Assembly (NCBI GenBank): GCA_937927675.1
Contig: CALBSG010000037.1
Span: forward strand, 1-24,487
Source of the DNA: an uncultured Paracoccaceae bacterium
GTDB lineage: Bacteria > Pseudomonadota > Alphaproteobacteria > Rhodobacterales > Rhodobacteraceae
Direction of reading: 5' to 3'
DNA length: 24,487 nucleotides
The notes below the pieces were generated by a model, which was given only the letters and a program-made list of their open reading frames with translations, was not told where the DNA came from and ran no database searches. Position numbers and translations under genes: made by a program. Below are positions 1 to 7,329 of the stretch, piece by piece (the first letter of the stretch is position 1; each line of letters begins with the position of its first letter).

Positions 1-276
1 CATGTCTTCTTTGCAGAAGCCTTCGTTCAGCGTCATCGCAGGCGCGCCGCGCAAGGAGCCGTCCAGATTATAGGTCCAGGCATGATAGGGGCAGGCGAAG
101 GCGCGCTTGCAGCCCTCGCCTTCCTCGAGCTTCATGCCGCGATGACGACAGGCGTTGCGGAAGCCGCGCACCACGCCGTCGCGCCCGGCGAAGAAACCGT
201 GTTCGACGGTTTCGCCCTCGGATTGCAGGCAGGACAAAAGATCATTGTGTCCATCAAAGATCGGAAAATCCGTCAT
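1..276 (-). CDS. Chimeric partial ORF: M19 dipeptidase N-terminus joined to a Rieske [2Fe-2S] domain
   Basis: The ORF starts with ATG at 276 and runs off the left edge (92 codons, no stop). Residues 1 to about 31 (MTDFPIFDGHNDLL...) match the start of membrane dipeptidases, including the metal-binding HND, and resemble the intact dipeptidase at 5657-6712 (MIPVFDGHNDFLL). From about residue 31 the protein is a Rieske ring-hydroxylating oxygenase alpha subunit: DGVVRGFRNACRHRG, then CPYHAWTY, giving C43-x-H45-x16-C62-x2-H65. An M19 enzyme has no Rieske cluster, and a Rieske alpha subunit has a longer N-terminus. The change falls near 175-186. The start and first ~90 bases therefore belong to a dipeptidase divergent from the peptide transporter; the rest is from elsewhere. 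Both halves are recognised with confidence. Whether the fusion exists in a cell is doubtful. Confidence 0.85.
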   Translation of the reverse strand, partial: MTDFPIFDGHNDLLSCLQSEGETVEHGFFAGRDGVVRGFRNACRHRGMKLEEGEGCKRAFACPYHAWTYNLDGSLRGAPAMTLNEGFCKEDM

Positions 277-352
277 CTTGACCGTCTTTTCGGTTGTTCT
301 TGGAATTGCGGCATCATTTCACGTCGCGGTTGTTGACAAGCATTGGCGAAAG

Positions 353-368
353 TTGCCCAATTGGTCAA
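353..368. promoter_or_regulatory. Near-perfect 16-bp palindrome, candidate operator in a divergent promoter region
   Basis: TTGCCCAATTGGTCAA is an inverted repeat with 7 of 8 pairs matching. It sits about 80 bases from both the leftward dipeptidase start (276) and the rightward binding-protein start (447). A TTGACA hexamer at 333-338 lies just upstream, but I see no good -10 at the expected spacing. The position fits a site for a regulator controlling both genes. The regulator is unknown and no second copy was noticed in the window. Confidence 0.4.
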
Positions 369-446
369 GGAATGGCCTGAAGACTCAGGTATCCGCCTAT
401 TCGCGCAAACAACGTTTAACCATAAAATATCAGGGAGTTGATGACG

Positions 447-2042
447 ATGCTTGATCCGGTTTTCCGCCGTCTTGGCACGGTTGCCCTTGCTGGGCTTTTG
501 GTCGGCACGGCGCCTGCCGCGCTGTTCGCCGAAACGCCCGCTGATACGCTGGTTCTGGCCGATGCCATTGATGACATCGTGGCGCTCGACCCCGGCGAGG
601 CCTATGAGTTTTCTGGGCTGGATGTGGTCAACAATGTTTATGACGGGCTGGTCGAACTGGACCCGACCCAAGGTGGGGCGATGGTGCCGGGCCTTGCGGA
701 AAGCTGGTCGGTGTCGGACGATGGCCGGACCTTCAGCTTCAAGATGAAGCCTGGCATCACCTTTGCCTCTGGCAATCCGGTGCGCGCAGAAGATGCGGCT
801 TGGTCCTTGCAGCGTGCGATCAAGCTGAACAAATCCCCCGCCTTCATTCTGGGTCAGTTTGGCTGGACGCCTGAAAATGTCGATAGCATGGTCAAGGCGG
901 ATGGCGATACGCTGACCCTGACCGTCGACAAGCCCTATGCACCGACCTTCCTTTACAACTGCCTGACCTCGGGTGTGGCGTCGGTGGTCGATAAGGAATT
1001 GGTGATGCCGAACGAGGTTGCCGGAGACTTCGGCAACGAATGGCTGAAATCCAATTCGGCGGGCACCGGGGCCTATGTGCTGAAATCCTTCAAGCCGAAC
1101 GAAGGCTATATCCTTGAAGCAAACCCGACGCATTGGCGCGGGGCCCCTGCGATTGCCAAGGTCTTCATGCAGCATGTGCCCGAAGCCGCCACCCAGCGTT
1201 TGCAGCTGGAAAAAGGCGATATCGACATCGCACGCGAGCTGACCCCGGTCGACATCGAAGGCCTGCAGGGCAATGCCGATGTGAAGATTCAAGGCGACGT
1301 CGGTGGGCAGATTTTCTACCTGTCCTTCAACCAAAAGAATGAACAGTACAAGAACCCCAAACTCTTGGACGCAATGCGCTGGGCCGTTGACTATGAGGGC
1401 ATGGCGAACAGCTTCCTCAAGGGCAATATGGTCGTGCATCAAGCCTATCTGCCCAAGGGCTATCTTGGTGCTTTGGACGATCAGCCCTATAAGCTGGACA
1501 TCGAAAAGGCCAAGGCACTGGTCGCTGAAAGCGGCATCGAGAACCCCAAGATTGTGTTGGACGTGCGCAACGCGACCGACCGGATGGAGATGGCGCAGTC
1601 GATCCAGAACACCTTTGGTCAGGCCGGCATCACGGTTGAGTTGAACATCGGCGAAGGGGCGGAACAGCTCAAGCGCTATCGTGCTCGCCAGCATGACGGC
1701 ACCCTGCAAAGCTGGGGTCCCGATTATCCCGATCCCCACACCAACGCCTCGGCCTTCTCGATGAACGCGAACAACGCCGATGATGCGGGCACCGGTGGCC
1801 TTGCCTATCGCAACGCCTATGAACCGGGCGAGTTGCACGGCAAGACCGAAGCCGCGGTGATGGAGCGGGACGGCGAGGCGCGCAAGGCCATGTATGAAGA
1901 GATCCAGAAGGCGCATCGCGAAACCTCTCCCTTCATCGTGATGTTCCAGATCGGGTATCAGACCGGCCTGCGTGCCAATGTCGGCGGCTTCTACACCGGT
2001 GGCGCCACCGACTCGGCAGCCTACTGGACCGTAACCAAATAA
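447..2042 (+). CDS. Peptide/opine ABC transporter, periplasmic substrate-binding protein (SBP family 5)
   Basis: This is the extracytoplasmic receptor of a Dpp/Opp-type importer. A signal peptide (hydrophobic VALAGLLVGTAPAALFA, probable cleavage before ETPADT) precedes a family 5 fold of normal size (about 530 aa). Family hallmarks include YDGLVELDP near residue 65, GLAESWSVSDDGRTFSFKMK, the G-T-GAYVLKSF segment, AMRWAVDYEGM, and QSWGPDYPDPHTN near the C-terminus. ATG codons exist at 441 and 447; I prefer 447 because AGGGAG at 432-437 then lies 9 nt upstream rather than 3, but 441 is possible. It heads an operon of two permeases, two ATPases and a dipeptidase, which points to di- or oligopeptides as cargo. 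Family 5 also contains nickel, opine and glutathione receptors, so the exact ligand is not shown. Confidence 0.93.
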   Translation: MLDPVFRRLGTVALAGLLVGTAPAALFAETPADTLVLADAIDDIVALDPGEAYEFSGLDVVNNVYDGLVELDPTQGGAMVPGLAESWSVSDDGRTFSFKMKPGITFASGNPVRAEDAAWSLQRAIKLNKSPAFILGQFGWTPENVDSMVKADGDTLTLTVDKPYAPTFLYNCLTSGVASVVDKELVMPNEVAGDFGNEWLKSNSAGTGAYVLKSFKPNEGYILEANPTHWRGAPAIAKVFMQHVPEAATQRLQLEKGDIDIARELTPVDIEGLQGNADVKIQGDVGGQIFYLSFNQKNEQYKNPKLLDAMRWAVDYEGMANSFLKGNMVVHQAYLPKGYLGALDDQPYKLDIEKAKALVAESGIENPKIVLDVRNATDRMEMAQSIQNTFGQAGITVELNIGEGAEQLKRYRARQHDGTLQSWGPDYPDPHTNASAFSMNANNADDAGTGGLAYRNAYEPGELHGKTEAAVMERDGEARKAMYEEIQKAHRETSPFIVMFQIGYQTGLRANVGGFYTGGATDSAAYWTVTK

Positions 2043-2050
2043 GGACCCAA

Positions 2051-2079
2051 GGCCGGGCGGTCCGTTTGACCGCCCGGCC
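2051..2079 (+). promoter_or_regulatory. Intercistronic hairpin between binding-protein and permease genes
   Basis: An 11-bp perfect stem (GGCCGGGCGGT / ACCGCCCGGCC) with a 7-nt loop starts 8 bases after the binding-protein stop. No T-run follows, so it is not a standard intrinsic terminator. Hairpins at this place in ABC importer operons commonly protect the upstream mRNA end or attenuate read-through, so that the receptor is made in excess over the membrane parts. That role is inferred from position. Confidence 0.65.
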
Positions 2080-2087
2080 CTATTCCC

Positions 2088-3143
2088 ATGTCAGAACCCC
2101 TTGCCGTCTCTCCGCTGGCCCGCTTGGCAAAAAGCCTGATCGGTATTGCCGTATCGTTGCTTTTCACCTTTGTCGGATTGCTGTTCGTCACCTTCATCAT
2201 CGCGCGCATCGTGCCGATCGATCCTGTGCTGTCGATCCTTGGCGACCGCGCCACCGACGCCCAGATCGCCGCCGAACGGTTGCGCCTGGGGCTGGACGAG
2301 CCGATGTGGAAGCAATTCGGCATCTATGTCTGGCAGGCACTGCAAGGCGATTTCGGCGTCTCGATCCGTACGCGCGAGCCGGTGATCGAGGAAATCGCCC
2401 GCTTCTTTCCGGCCACGCTGGAACTGGCCACACTGGCCACCCTTTTCGGTGTCGCACTGGGCGTGCCGGCCGGGGTGCTTGCGGCCACCAAGCCCGGATC
2501 TTGGGCCGATCAGATCGTGCGGCTTGTCGGCCTGATGGGCTATTCGATGCCAGTTTTCTGGCTGGGTCTGATGGGGCTTTTGTTGTTTTACGGCGTGCTG
2601 GGCTGGGTGGGCGGACCGGGGCGGTTGGATGCCGCCTTTGACATGATGTTCGAATTTGAGGTGACGGCGCATACCGGCATGATCTTGATCGACACCGCAT
2701 TGGCCGGGCGCTGGGACATGTTTGCCAATGCCGTCTCGCATATCGTCTTGCCGGCGGGGCTTTTGGGCTATCTGTCCATGGCCTATATCAGCCGCATGAC
2801 CCGGTCCTTCATGATGAACGAACTTGGTCAGGAATATATCACCACCGCCCGCGTCAAGGGCATGCCCGAATCCCGTGTGATCTGGGTTCATGCGATGCGA
2901 AACGTCATGGTGCCGCTGATTACCGTGGTGGCCCTGTCTTACGCCAGCCTGTTGGAAGGTGCGGTGCTGACCGAGACGATCTTTGGTTGGCCGGGTCTGG
3001 GCAGCTATATCACCGATGCCTTGATGGCGAACAATATGCCCGCGGTCATGGGCGGAACCATCGTTGTTGGCATGGTGTATATCGGGCTGAATCTTCTCAG
3101 CGACATCCTGTACAAACTCGTCGATCCGAGGGCCAGAACATGA
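2088..3143 (+). CDS. Peptide ABC transporter permease, DppB/OppB type
   Basis: This is one of two integral membrane subunits forming the channel (351 aa, slightly longer than typical DppB). The N-terminal membrane segment (about residues 15-40) leads into the family motif RIVPIDPVLSILGDRATDAQI, followed by further membrane helices. The cytoplasmic coupling (EAA-like) loop that docks the ATPase is YITTARVKGMPESRVIWVHAMRNVMVP, broken here only by position (about residues 246-272). No Shine-Dalgarno-like sequence precedes the ATG; the upstream bases are the 3' arm of the hairpin plus CTATTCCC. Its stop overlaps the next start as ATGA at 3140-3143, so the two permeases are probably translationally coupled. 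Confidence 0.93.
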   Translation: MSEPLAVSPLARLAKSLIGIAVSLLFTFVGLLFVTFIIARIVPIDPVLSILGDRATDAQIAAERLRLGLDEPMWKQFGIYVWQALQGDFGVSIRTREPVIEEIARFFPATLELATLATLFGVALGVPAGVLAATKPGSWADQIVRLVGLMGYSMPVFWLGLMGLLLFYGVLGWVGGPGRLDAAFDMMFEFEVTAHTGMILIDTALAGRWDMFANAVSHIVLPAGLLGYLSMAYISRMTRSFMMNELGQEYITTARVKGMPESRVIWVHAMRNVMVPLITVVALSYASLLEGAVLTETIFGWPGLGSYITDALMANNMPAVMGGTIVVGMVYIGLNLLSDILYKLVDPRART

Positions 3144-4057
3144 GCGCGGGCATGAGCCAGATCACCACTTGGCTGCGTGATCCGAACCCGACCTCGCGGC
3201 GGCAGGCGCGGCTGGGGCAGGCCTATATGGCGTGGCTTCGGATGCGACGGAATCCTTTGGCGATGGTGGGGTTGGGCATTGTCGCTGTCTTGATGATCAT
3301 GGCGGCTTTTGCGCCGTGGCTTGCCCCGCATGATCCCATCACGCAGGACCTGTCGAACCGCCTGCACCCGCCCTTTACCCCGGGGCATATTCTGGGCACG
3401 GATGATTTCGGCCGCGATATCCTGTCCCGCATCCTTTACGGCAGCCGCATCACGCTGTTCATCATCGGCCTTGTCGCCGTGACCGCCCCGGTCTTTGGCT
3501 TGGCCGTTGGCACCGTTGCGGGTTATTTCGGCGGTTGGACCGATGAAATCCTGATGCGGATCACCGATATCTTCCTCGCCTTTCCCAAGCTGATCTTGGC
3601 GCTGGCGCTGGTGGCTGTGCTTGGCCCCGGCATGGAAAACGCCATTCTTGCCATCGCCATCACCTCATGGCCGCCCTATGCCCGCGTGGCGCGGGCGGAA
3701 ACCCTGACGGTCCGCACATCTGACTATATCGCCGCCGTCCGCCTGCAAGGCGCGGGGCCGGTGCGGATCATCCTTGGCCATGTCATGCCGATGTGCCTGC
3801 CCTCGGTCATCATCCGGGTGACGCTGGACATGGCAGGCGTGATCCTGATTGCCGCTGGATTGGGATTCCTTGGCCTTGGGGTGCAACCTCCGCTGCCGGA
3901 ATGGGGGGCGATGATTTCGGCAGGTCGCAAATACCTTTTTGAACAATGGTGGGTCGCCACCATGCCGGGGCTTGCCATCTTTATCGTGTCCCTCGGCTTC
4001 AACCTGCTGGGCGACGGCTTGCGCGATGTTCTTGACCCAAGGAGTGCCGGAAGATGA
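3140..4057 (+). CDS. Peptide ABC transporter permease, DppC/OppC type
   Basis: This is the second channel subunit (305 aa, usual DppC size). It shows the OppC N-terminal arrangement: a cytoplasmic stretch, RRNPLAMVGLGIVAVLMIM as the first helix, APHDPITQDL, then GTDDFGRDILSRILYGSRI. The coupling loop is SDYIAAVRLQGAGPVRIILG (about residues 200-219), followed by GLGFLGLGVQPPLPEWG near the C-terminal helices. The start at 3140 overlaps the previous stop and the stop overlaps the next ATG (4054-4057); both ATGA junctions support these boundaries and tight co-translation. Confidence 0.94.
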   Translation: MSAGMSQITTWLRDPNPTSRRQARLGQAYMAWLRMRRNPLAMVGLGIVAVLMIMAAFAPWLAPHDPITQDLSNRLHPPFTPGHILGTDDFGRDILSRILYGSRITLFIIGLVAVTAPVFGLAVGTVAGYFGGWTDEILMRITDIFLAFPKLILALALVAVLGPGMENAILAIAITSWPPYARVARAETLTVRTSDYIAAVRLQGAGPVRIILGHVMPMCLPSVIIRVTLDMAGVILIAAGLGFLGLGVQPPLPEWGAMISAGRKYLFEQWWVATMPGLAIFIVSLGFNLLGDGLRDVLDPRSAGR

Positions 4058-4884
4058 GCCTCCTTTCTGTAAAAAACCTCCGCGTGAGTTTCGACACCGA
4101 GGCCGGTCTGGTCGAGGCGGTGCGCGGCGTCTCCTTTGACCTTGGCCGCGAACGGTTGGGGATTGTGGGGGAATCCGGGTCCGGCAAAACCATGACCGGC
4201 CGCGCCGTCTTGCGTCTGATCCGCCCGCCGGGCCGGATCGAGGCGGACAGTCTGCTGTTTGATGGCCAAGACCTGATGACCGCATCCGAGCGCGAGATGC
4301 GCGCCCTGCGCGGCCCCCGCATCGCCATGGTGATGCAAGACCCGAAATACAGTCTCAACCCGGTGATGAAGGTTGGTGCGCAACTGGTCGAAGGCCTGCG
4401 GCAGCGCGACCGCATGTCGAAAATGGACGCCCATGACAAGGCCATCGCCGCGTTGGAGGCTGTCCAGATTCGCGACCCCGAGCGGGTGATGGAAGCCTAT
4501 CCGCATGAGTTGTCGGGCGGCATGGGGCAGCGGGTGATGATCGCCATGATGCTGATCCCGAACCCGGACCTCTTGATCGCCGATGAGCCGACCAGTGCGC
4601 TGGACGTGACCGTTCAGGCAGAGGTTCTGGCCATTCTGGACAATCTTGTGAAAACCCGCGGCATGGGGTTGATCTTTATCAGCCACGATTTGCGGTTGGT
4701 GGCGCGGTTCTGCGACCGGGTTTTGGTCATGTACAAGGGGCGGGTGGTCGAAGAACTCGCGGCGAAAGACCTTATGCAGGCCAAGCACCCCTATACCCAA
4801 GGGCTTTTGAACTGCCTGCCCCGCATCGGCGGCCCGCGTCAGCCCCTGCCGGGGCTGGACCGCAGCGCAGATTGGGCGGTGTGA
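4054..4884 (+). CDS. Peptide ABC transporter ATP-binding protein, DppD/OppD type
   Basis: This is the first of two ATPases energising the importer (276 aa). It has Walker A GESGSGKT (39-46), Q-loop MQDPKYSLNP (about 94-103), signature LSGGMGQR (153-160), Walker B with DEPTSALD (about 173-184) and switch histidine H211. AAGGAG at 4039-4044 lies 9 nt before the ATG. The C-terminal peptide-transporter extension is short: family members are often about 320 aa, and the oligopeptide C-terminal segment here (KHPYTQGLLNCLPRI) ends soon afterwards. All catalytic motifs are present, so it should be active. It is followed after one base by the second ATPase. Confidence 0.94.
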   Translation: MSLLSVKNLRVSFDTEAGLVEAVRGVSFDLGRERLGIVGESGSGKTMTGRAVLRLIRPPGRIEADSLLFDGQDLMTASEREMRALRGPRIAMVMQDPKYSLNPVMKVGAQLVEGLRQRDRMSKMDAHDKAIAALEAVQIRDPERVMEAYPHELSGGMGQRVMIAMMLIPNPDLLIADEPTSALDVTVQAEVLAILDNLVKTRGMGLIFISHDLRLVARFCDRVLVMYKGRVVEELAAKDLMQAKHPYTQGLLNCLPRIGGPRQPLPGLDRSADWAV

Positions 4885-4885
4885 C

Positions 4886-5644
4886 ATGGCGCTGATTGAA
4901 ATCGACAACCTCTCGGTCACCTTCCTGTCCAAGGGGCACAGGGTGAACGCGGTCAAGGATGTTTCCCTGTCTGTCGCGGCGCAGGAAAGCTTTGGCTTGG
5001 TGGGCGAGAGCGGGTCCGGAAAATCGACCATTCTGCGGGCGATCTGTGGGCTGGCGCCCATCTCGGGTGGGGCGATCCGCATCGGCGGGCAGGTCTTGGA
5101 CCGCAAGGCGGGCAAGGCCTTTGCCGTGCGGGTGCAGATGGTCTTTCAAGACCCCTATGCAAGCCTGCATCCGCGCCACACCATCGACCGCACGCTTTCG
5201 GAACCACTGGCGATCCATGGGATCGGCGACACCGATGCCCGTGTGATGCGGGCGCTGGATGATGTCGGCCTGCCGCGCAACTTCCGCTTCCGCTTTCCCC
5301 ACCAGCTTTCGGGTGGCCAACGGCAGCGCGTCGCCATCGCCCGCGCGCTGATGCTGGAGCCTGAAATCCTGCTGCTGGATGAACCGACCTCTGCGCTGGA
5401 TGCCAGCGTTCAGGCCGAAACCCTGAACCTTCTGAACCGTCTCCGGGCCGAGCGTGGACTGACCTTCCTGATGGTCAGCCATGACCTCGCGGTGATCGAC
5501 CACATGTGTGACCGGGTGCTGGTGATGCAGCACGGGGCCGCGGTTGAGGAGTTGACCCGCGACCAACTTGCTGGGGCGCAGATGAAAACCGACTATGCCC
5601 GCAGCCTGTTTGCGGCCAGTGCTGACCGGATGCTTGCCGGCTGA
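4886..5644 (+). CDS. Peptide ABC transporter ATP-binding protein, DppF/OppF type
   Basis: This is the second ATPase of the importer (252 aa). It has Walker A GESGSGKS (40-47), Q-loop FQDPYASLHPRHTI (87-100), signature LSGGQ (141-145), Walker B LLLDEPTSALD (162-172) and switch histidine H199. It is shorter than typical DppF (about 320 aa): the C-terminal oligopeptide extension is essentially missing, with the protein ending soon after SLFAASADRM. The short tail is shared with its partner, so it looks like a subtype trait rather than truncation. The start lies one base after the previous stop, and the dipeptidase follows 12 bases later. Confidence 0.93.
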   Translation: MALIEIDNLSVTFLSKGHRVNAVKDVSLSVAAQESFGLVGESGSGKSTILRAICGLAPISGGAIRIGGQVLDRKAGKAFAVRVQMVFQDPYASLHPRHTIDRTLSEPLAIHGIGDTDARVMRALDDVGLPRNFRFRFPHQLSGGQRQRVAIARALMLEPEILLLDEPTSALDASVQAETLNLLNRLRAERGLTFLMVSHDLAVIDHMCDRVLVMQHGAAVEELTRDQLAGAQMKTDYARSLFAASADRMLAG

Positions 5645-5656
5645 AAGGACCACCTG

Positions 5657-6712
5657 ATGATCCCCGTTTTTGACGGCCACAACGATTTTCTTCTGCGGCT
5701 TTACCAGCACCCTGACCAACGCGACGCGCTGTGGCTGACCGGCGGGGCCGAGGGCCATCTTGATCTGCCGCGCATGAAAAAGGGCGGTTTTGCGGGTGGC
5801 TTTTTCGCCATCTACATTCCCTCACCCATCGCCCATGATGCACCGGATTATATGGCGGCGATGGAAAACCCGCCGTTCTCGCTGCCCCTGCCCGCGCTGA
5901 TCGACCACCACACCGCCCAACCCATCGCGCTGGCCAAGGCCGGACATCTGATGTGGATGGAGCGGGTGTCCAACGGCGCCTTCAAGATCTGCCGGACCGT
6001 CGCGGAGTTGCGTGAGTGTCTGGCGCGCGGGGTGATTTCGGCCATCCTTCACATGGAAGGCGCCGAGGCAATCGACCCCGATCTTGACGCGCTGCATGTG
6101 TTTCATGCCATGGGCCTGCGCTCGCTTGGGCCGGTCTGGTCGCGGCCCACGGTCTTTGGAAACGGCGTGCCGTTTGCCTTCCCGTCAGGGCCCGATACCG
6201 GGGACGGTCTGACCGAGGCGGGCAAGCGGTTGGTCAAAGAATGCAACCGCCTGCGGATCATGCTGGACATGAGCCATATCAACGAAAAGGGGTTCTGGGA
6301 TGTGGCCGGGCTGACCGACGCGCCCTTGGTGGCGACCCACTCGAACGCACATGCGGTGACGCCGTCATCGCGGAACTTGACCGACAAACAACTGGCCGCA
6401 ATCCGTGAAAGCGGTGGCATGGTGGGGCTGAACTATGCGACCTCTTTCCTGCGTCGCGATGGCAAGCAATCGGCCGACATGGGGTGGGAGGATGTTCTGG
6501 CCCATCTCGACCACCTGCTCGAGTATTTGGGCGAGGACCATCTTGGGCTGGGCTCGGATTTCGACGGTGCGACCCTGCCCAAGGGGATCGGCGATGTGGT
6601 CGGCCAACAGGCGCTTTTGCAGGCCATGCGCGACCACGGCTATGGCGAGGCGCTGATCCGCAAGATCGCCCATGAGAATTGGTTTGCCGTGCTGGAACGG
6701 ACCTGGGGTTAG
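5657..6712 (+). CDS. Membrane dipeptidase-like metallopeptidase (peptidase family M19)
   Basis: It probably hydrolyses dipeptides delivered by the transporter encoded just upstream. The M19 binuclear zinc ligands are all present: H8 and D10 in DGHND, E134 in HMEGAEAI, H207 in DMSHI, H228 in ATHSNAHAV, and the conserved aspartate D301 in GLGSDFDG. Length (351 aa) is normal for bacterial members. There is no signal peptide, so it acts in the cytoplasm, consistent with hydrolysis after uptake. AAGGACCACCTG precedes the ATG by a few bases. It is the last gene of the operon. M19 proteins act on many dipeptides, including ones with D-residues, so the exact substrate is open. Confidence 0.94.
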   Translation: MIPVFDGHNDFLLRLYQHPDQRDALWLTGGAEGHLDLPRMKKGGFAGGFFAIYIPSPIAHDAPDYMAAMENPPFSLPLPALIDHHTAQPIALAKAGHLMWMERVSNGAFKICRTVAELRECLARGVISAILHMEGAEAIDPDLDALHVFHAMGLRSLGPVWSRPTVFGNGVPFAFPSGPDTGDGLTEAGKRLVKECNRLRIMLDMSHINEKGFWDVAGLTDAPLVATHSNAHAVTPSSRNLTDKQLAAIRESGGMVGLNYATSFLRRDGKQSADMGWEDVLAHLDHLLEYLGEDHLGLGSDFDGATLPKGIGDVVGQQALLQAMRDHGYGEALIRKIAHENWFAVLERTWG

Positions 6713-6730
6713 GTCGGGCTGAAGCCCAAC
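6713..6730 (+). terminator. Weak hairpin after the peptide-transport operon
   Basis: GTCGGGC-TGAA-GCCCAAC forms a 7-bp stem with one mismatch directly after the dipeptidase stop. No T-run follows. It is a possible mRNA 3' end of the operon, with low certainty. The rest of 6731-6910 shows nothing recognisable beyond a presumed promoter for the next gene. Confidence 0.3.
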
Positions 6731-6922
6731 TTACGGGGTTGCTAAGGCGGTCTGTGACCTGACGGTGTCCGTCTTGATTGGTGTGCCAGCAGGTTTTCGC
6801 TTGTTTGGTGCAAGGGGAAGATCGGAAACCCGCGCATCGTGTACCCGTGCAAGGCACAAGCGGTGCAAAGTGGCGCGGTTGCGCGCAGGCTGGGCCGATA
6901 TCCTTTGGATCGGAGGCCGCCC

Positions 6923-7141
6923 ATGACACGCAAACTCTTTGCCCTTGCCCCTTTGGCTCTTGCCATCTTTGGCCTTGGCGGATGCCTCGCCAGTGATGCT
7001 GAACGTGGCCTTGCCGGTGCGGCGGGGGGCGCAGTTTTGTCTGATGTGACGGGGGGCAGCCCCCTGACCGGGGCCGTCCTTGGAGGTGCCGCGGGCTATT
7101 TCTGCCGCGACCTGAACGTGCCGGGGTGTGAGAACAGGTAA
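6923..7141 (+). CDS. Small glycine-zipper outer-membrane lipoprotein
   Basis: This is a 72-aa protein with a lipoprotein signal peptide: positive MTRK, hydrophobic core LFALAPLALAIF, and lipobox GLGG|C with the lipidated cysteine at residue 21. The mature part is a glycine/alanine-rich zipper (AGAAGGAVLSDVTGGSPLTG, then AVLGGAAGYFC) like those in 17-kDa-antigen-type and other envelope lipoproteins that insert into or span the outer membrane. Two further cysteines near the C-terminus could pair. The start at 6923 is preferred over an in-frame ATG at 6839 because GGAGG lies 6 nt upstream and the signal peptide then begins correctly. It is monocistronic, with a strong terminator immediately after. 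Function is otherwise unknown. Confidence 0.82.
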   Translation: MTRKLFALAPLALAIFGLGGCLASDAERGLAGAAGGAVLSDVTGGSPLTGAVLGGAAGYFCRDLNVPGCENR

Positions 7142-7142
7142 A

Positions 7143-7176
7143 GACAAAGGGGCGCGTTTGGACGCGCCCCTTTGTC
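7143..7176 (+). terminator. Strong hairpin terminator of the lipoprotein gene
   Basis: A perfect 14-bp stem, GACAAAGGGGCGCG / CGCGCCCCTTTGTC, with a 6-nt loop begins two bases after the stop codon. The T-rich part is inside the 3' arm (CCCCTTTGTC). It should end transcription of the lipoprotein gene and may also stop leftward read-through from lepA. Confidence 0.8.
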
Positions 7177-7198
7177 ATGTCTTCAAGCCGTCAAATCA

Positions 7199-7222
7199 GG
7201 ACAATCAATCGTCCATTTTGAG
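7199..7222. repeat. Copy 1 of a 24-bp direct repeat (spacer copy)
   Basis: This 24-base sequence matches 7304-7327 at 23 of 24 positions. It is itself part of an imperfect inverted repeat (TCAAATCAGGAC ... GTCCATTTTGAG). Read on the minus strand it encodes LKMDD-stop, nearly the same as the lepA C-terminus LKMDN-stop, so it looks like a duplicated lepA 3' end lying about 105 bases downstream of the real one. Confidence 0.75.
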
Positions 7223-7248
7223 CGTCATCGGCAGGCAAAATCCTGTCC

Positions 7249-7278
7249 CGTGTGGGCACACGATTGGCAGGCCAATCG
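7249..7278. repeat. Two adjacent small hairpins in the lepA downstream spacer
   Basis: CGTGTG-GG-CACACG (7249-7262) and CGATTGG-CAGG-CCAATCG (7261-7278) are perfect short inverted repeats sharing one or two bases. They lie between the two copies of the 24-bp direct repeat, whose arms can also pair with each other around them, giving a branched fold on paper. No known RNA family is recognised. Confidence 0.5.
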
Positions 7279-7292
7279 CTGCCGCCCACCGT

Positions 7293-7329
7293 CCCTCAAA
7301 ATTGGACAATCAATTGTCCATTTTGAGGG
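7293..7329 (-). terminator. Long hairpin overlapping the lepA stop codon, including copy 2 of the 24-bp repeat
   Basis: CCCTCAAAATTGGACAAT and ATTGTCCATTTTGAGGG pair over 17 bp with one bulged base around the lepA TGA. The 24-bp direct repeat copy is 7304-7327. As an RNA 3' of lepA it would form a stable stem at the end of the coding region. There is no T-run, so it could be a terminator or an mRNA-stabilising structure. Confidence 0.5.

Noticed and set aside
339..362. Possible sigma-54 promoter (TGGC...TTGC) before the binding protein
   Set aside because: The GG-to-GC spacing is 8 rather than the required 10 bases.
273..1916. 547-codon minus-strand open frame opposite the binding-protein gene
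   Set aside because: It is the antisense of a well-conserved SBP gene, its translation has no recognisable domain, and it is rich in His, Arg and Gly as expected from the complement of GC-rich codons.
6800..6890. Three GTGCAA repeats in the spacer before the lipoprotein gene
   Set aside because: The units are only six bases with irregular spacing, and their flanks differ; chance is likely.
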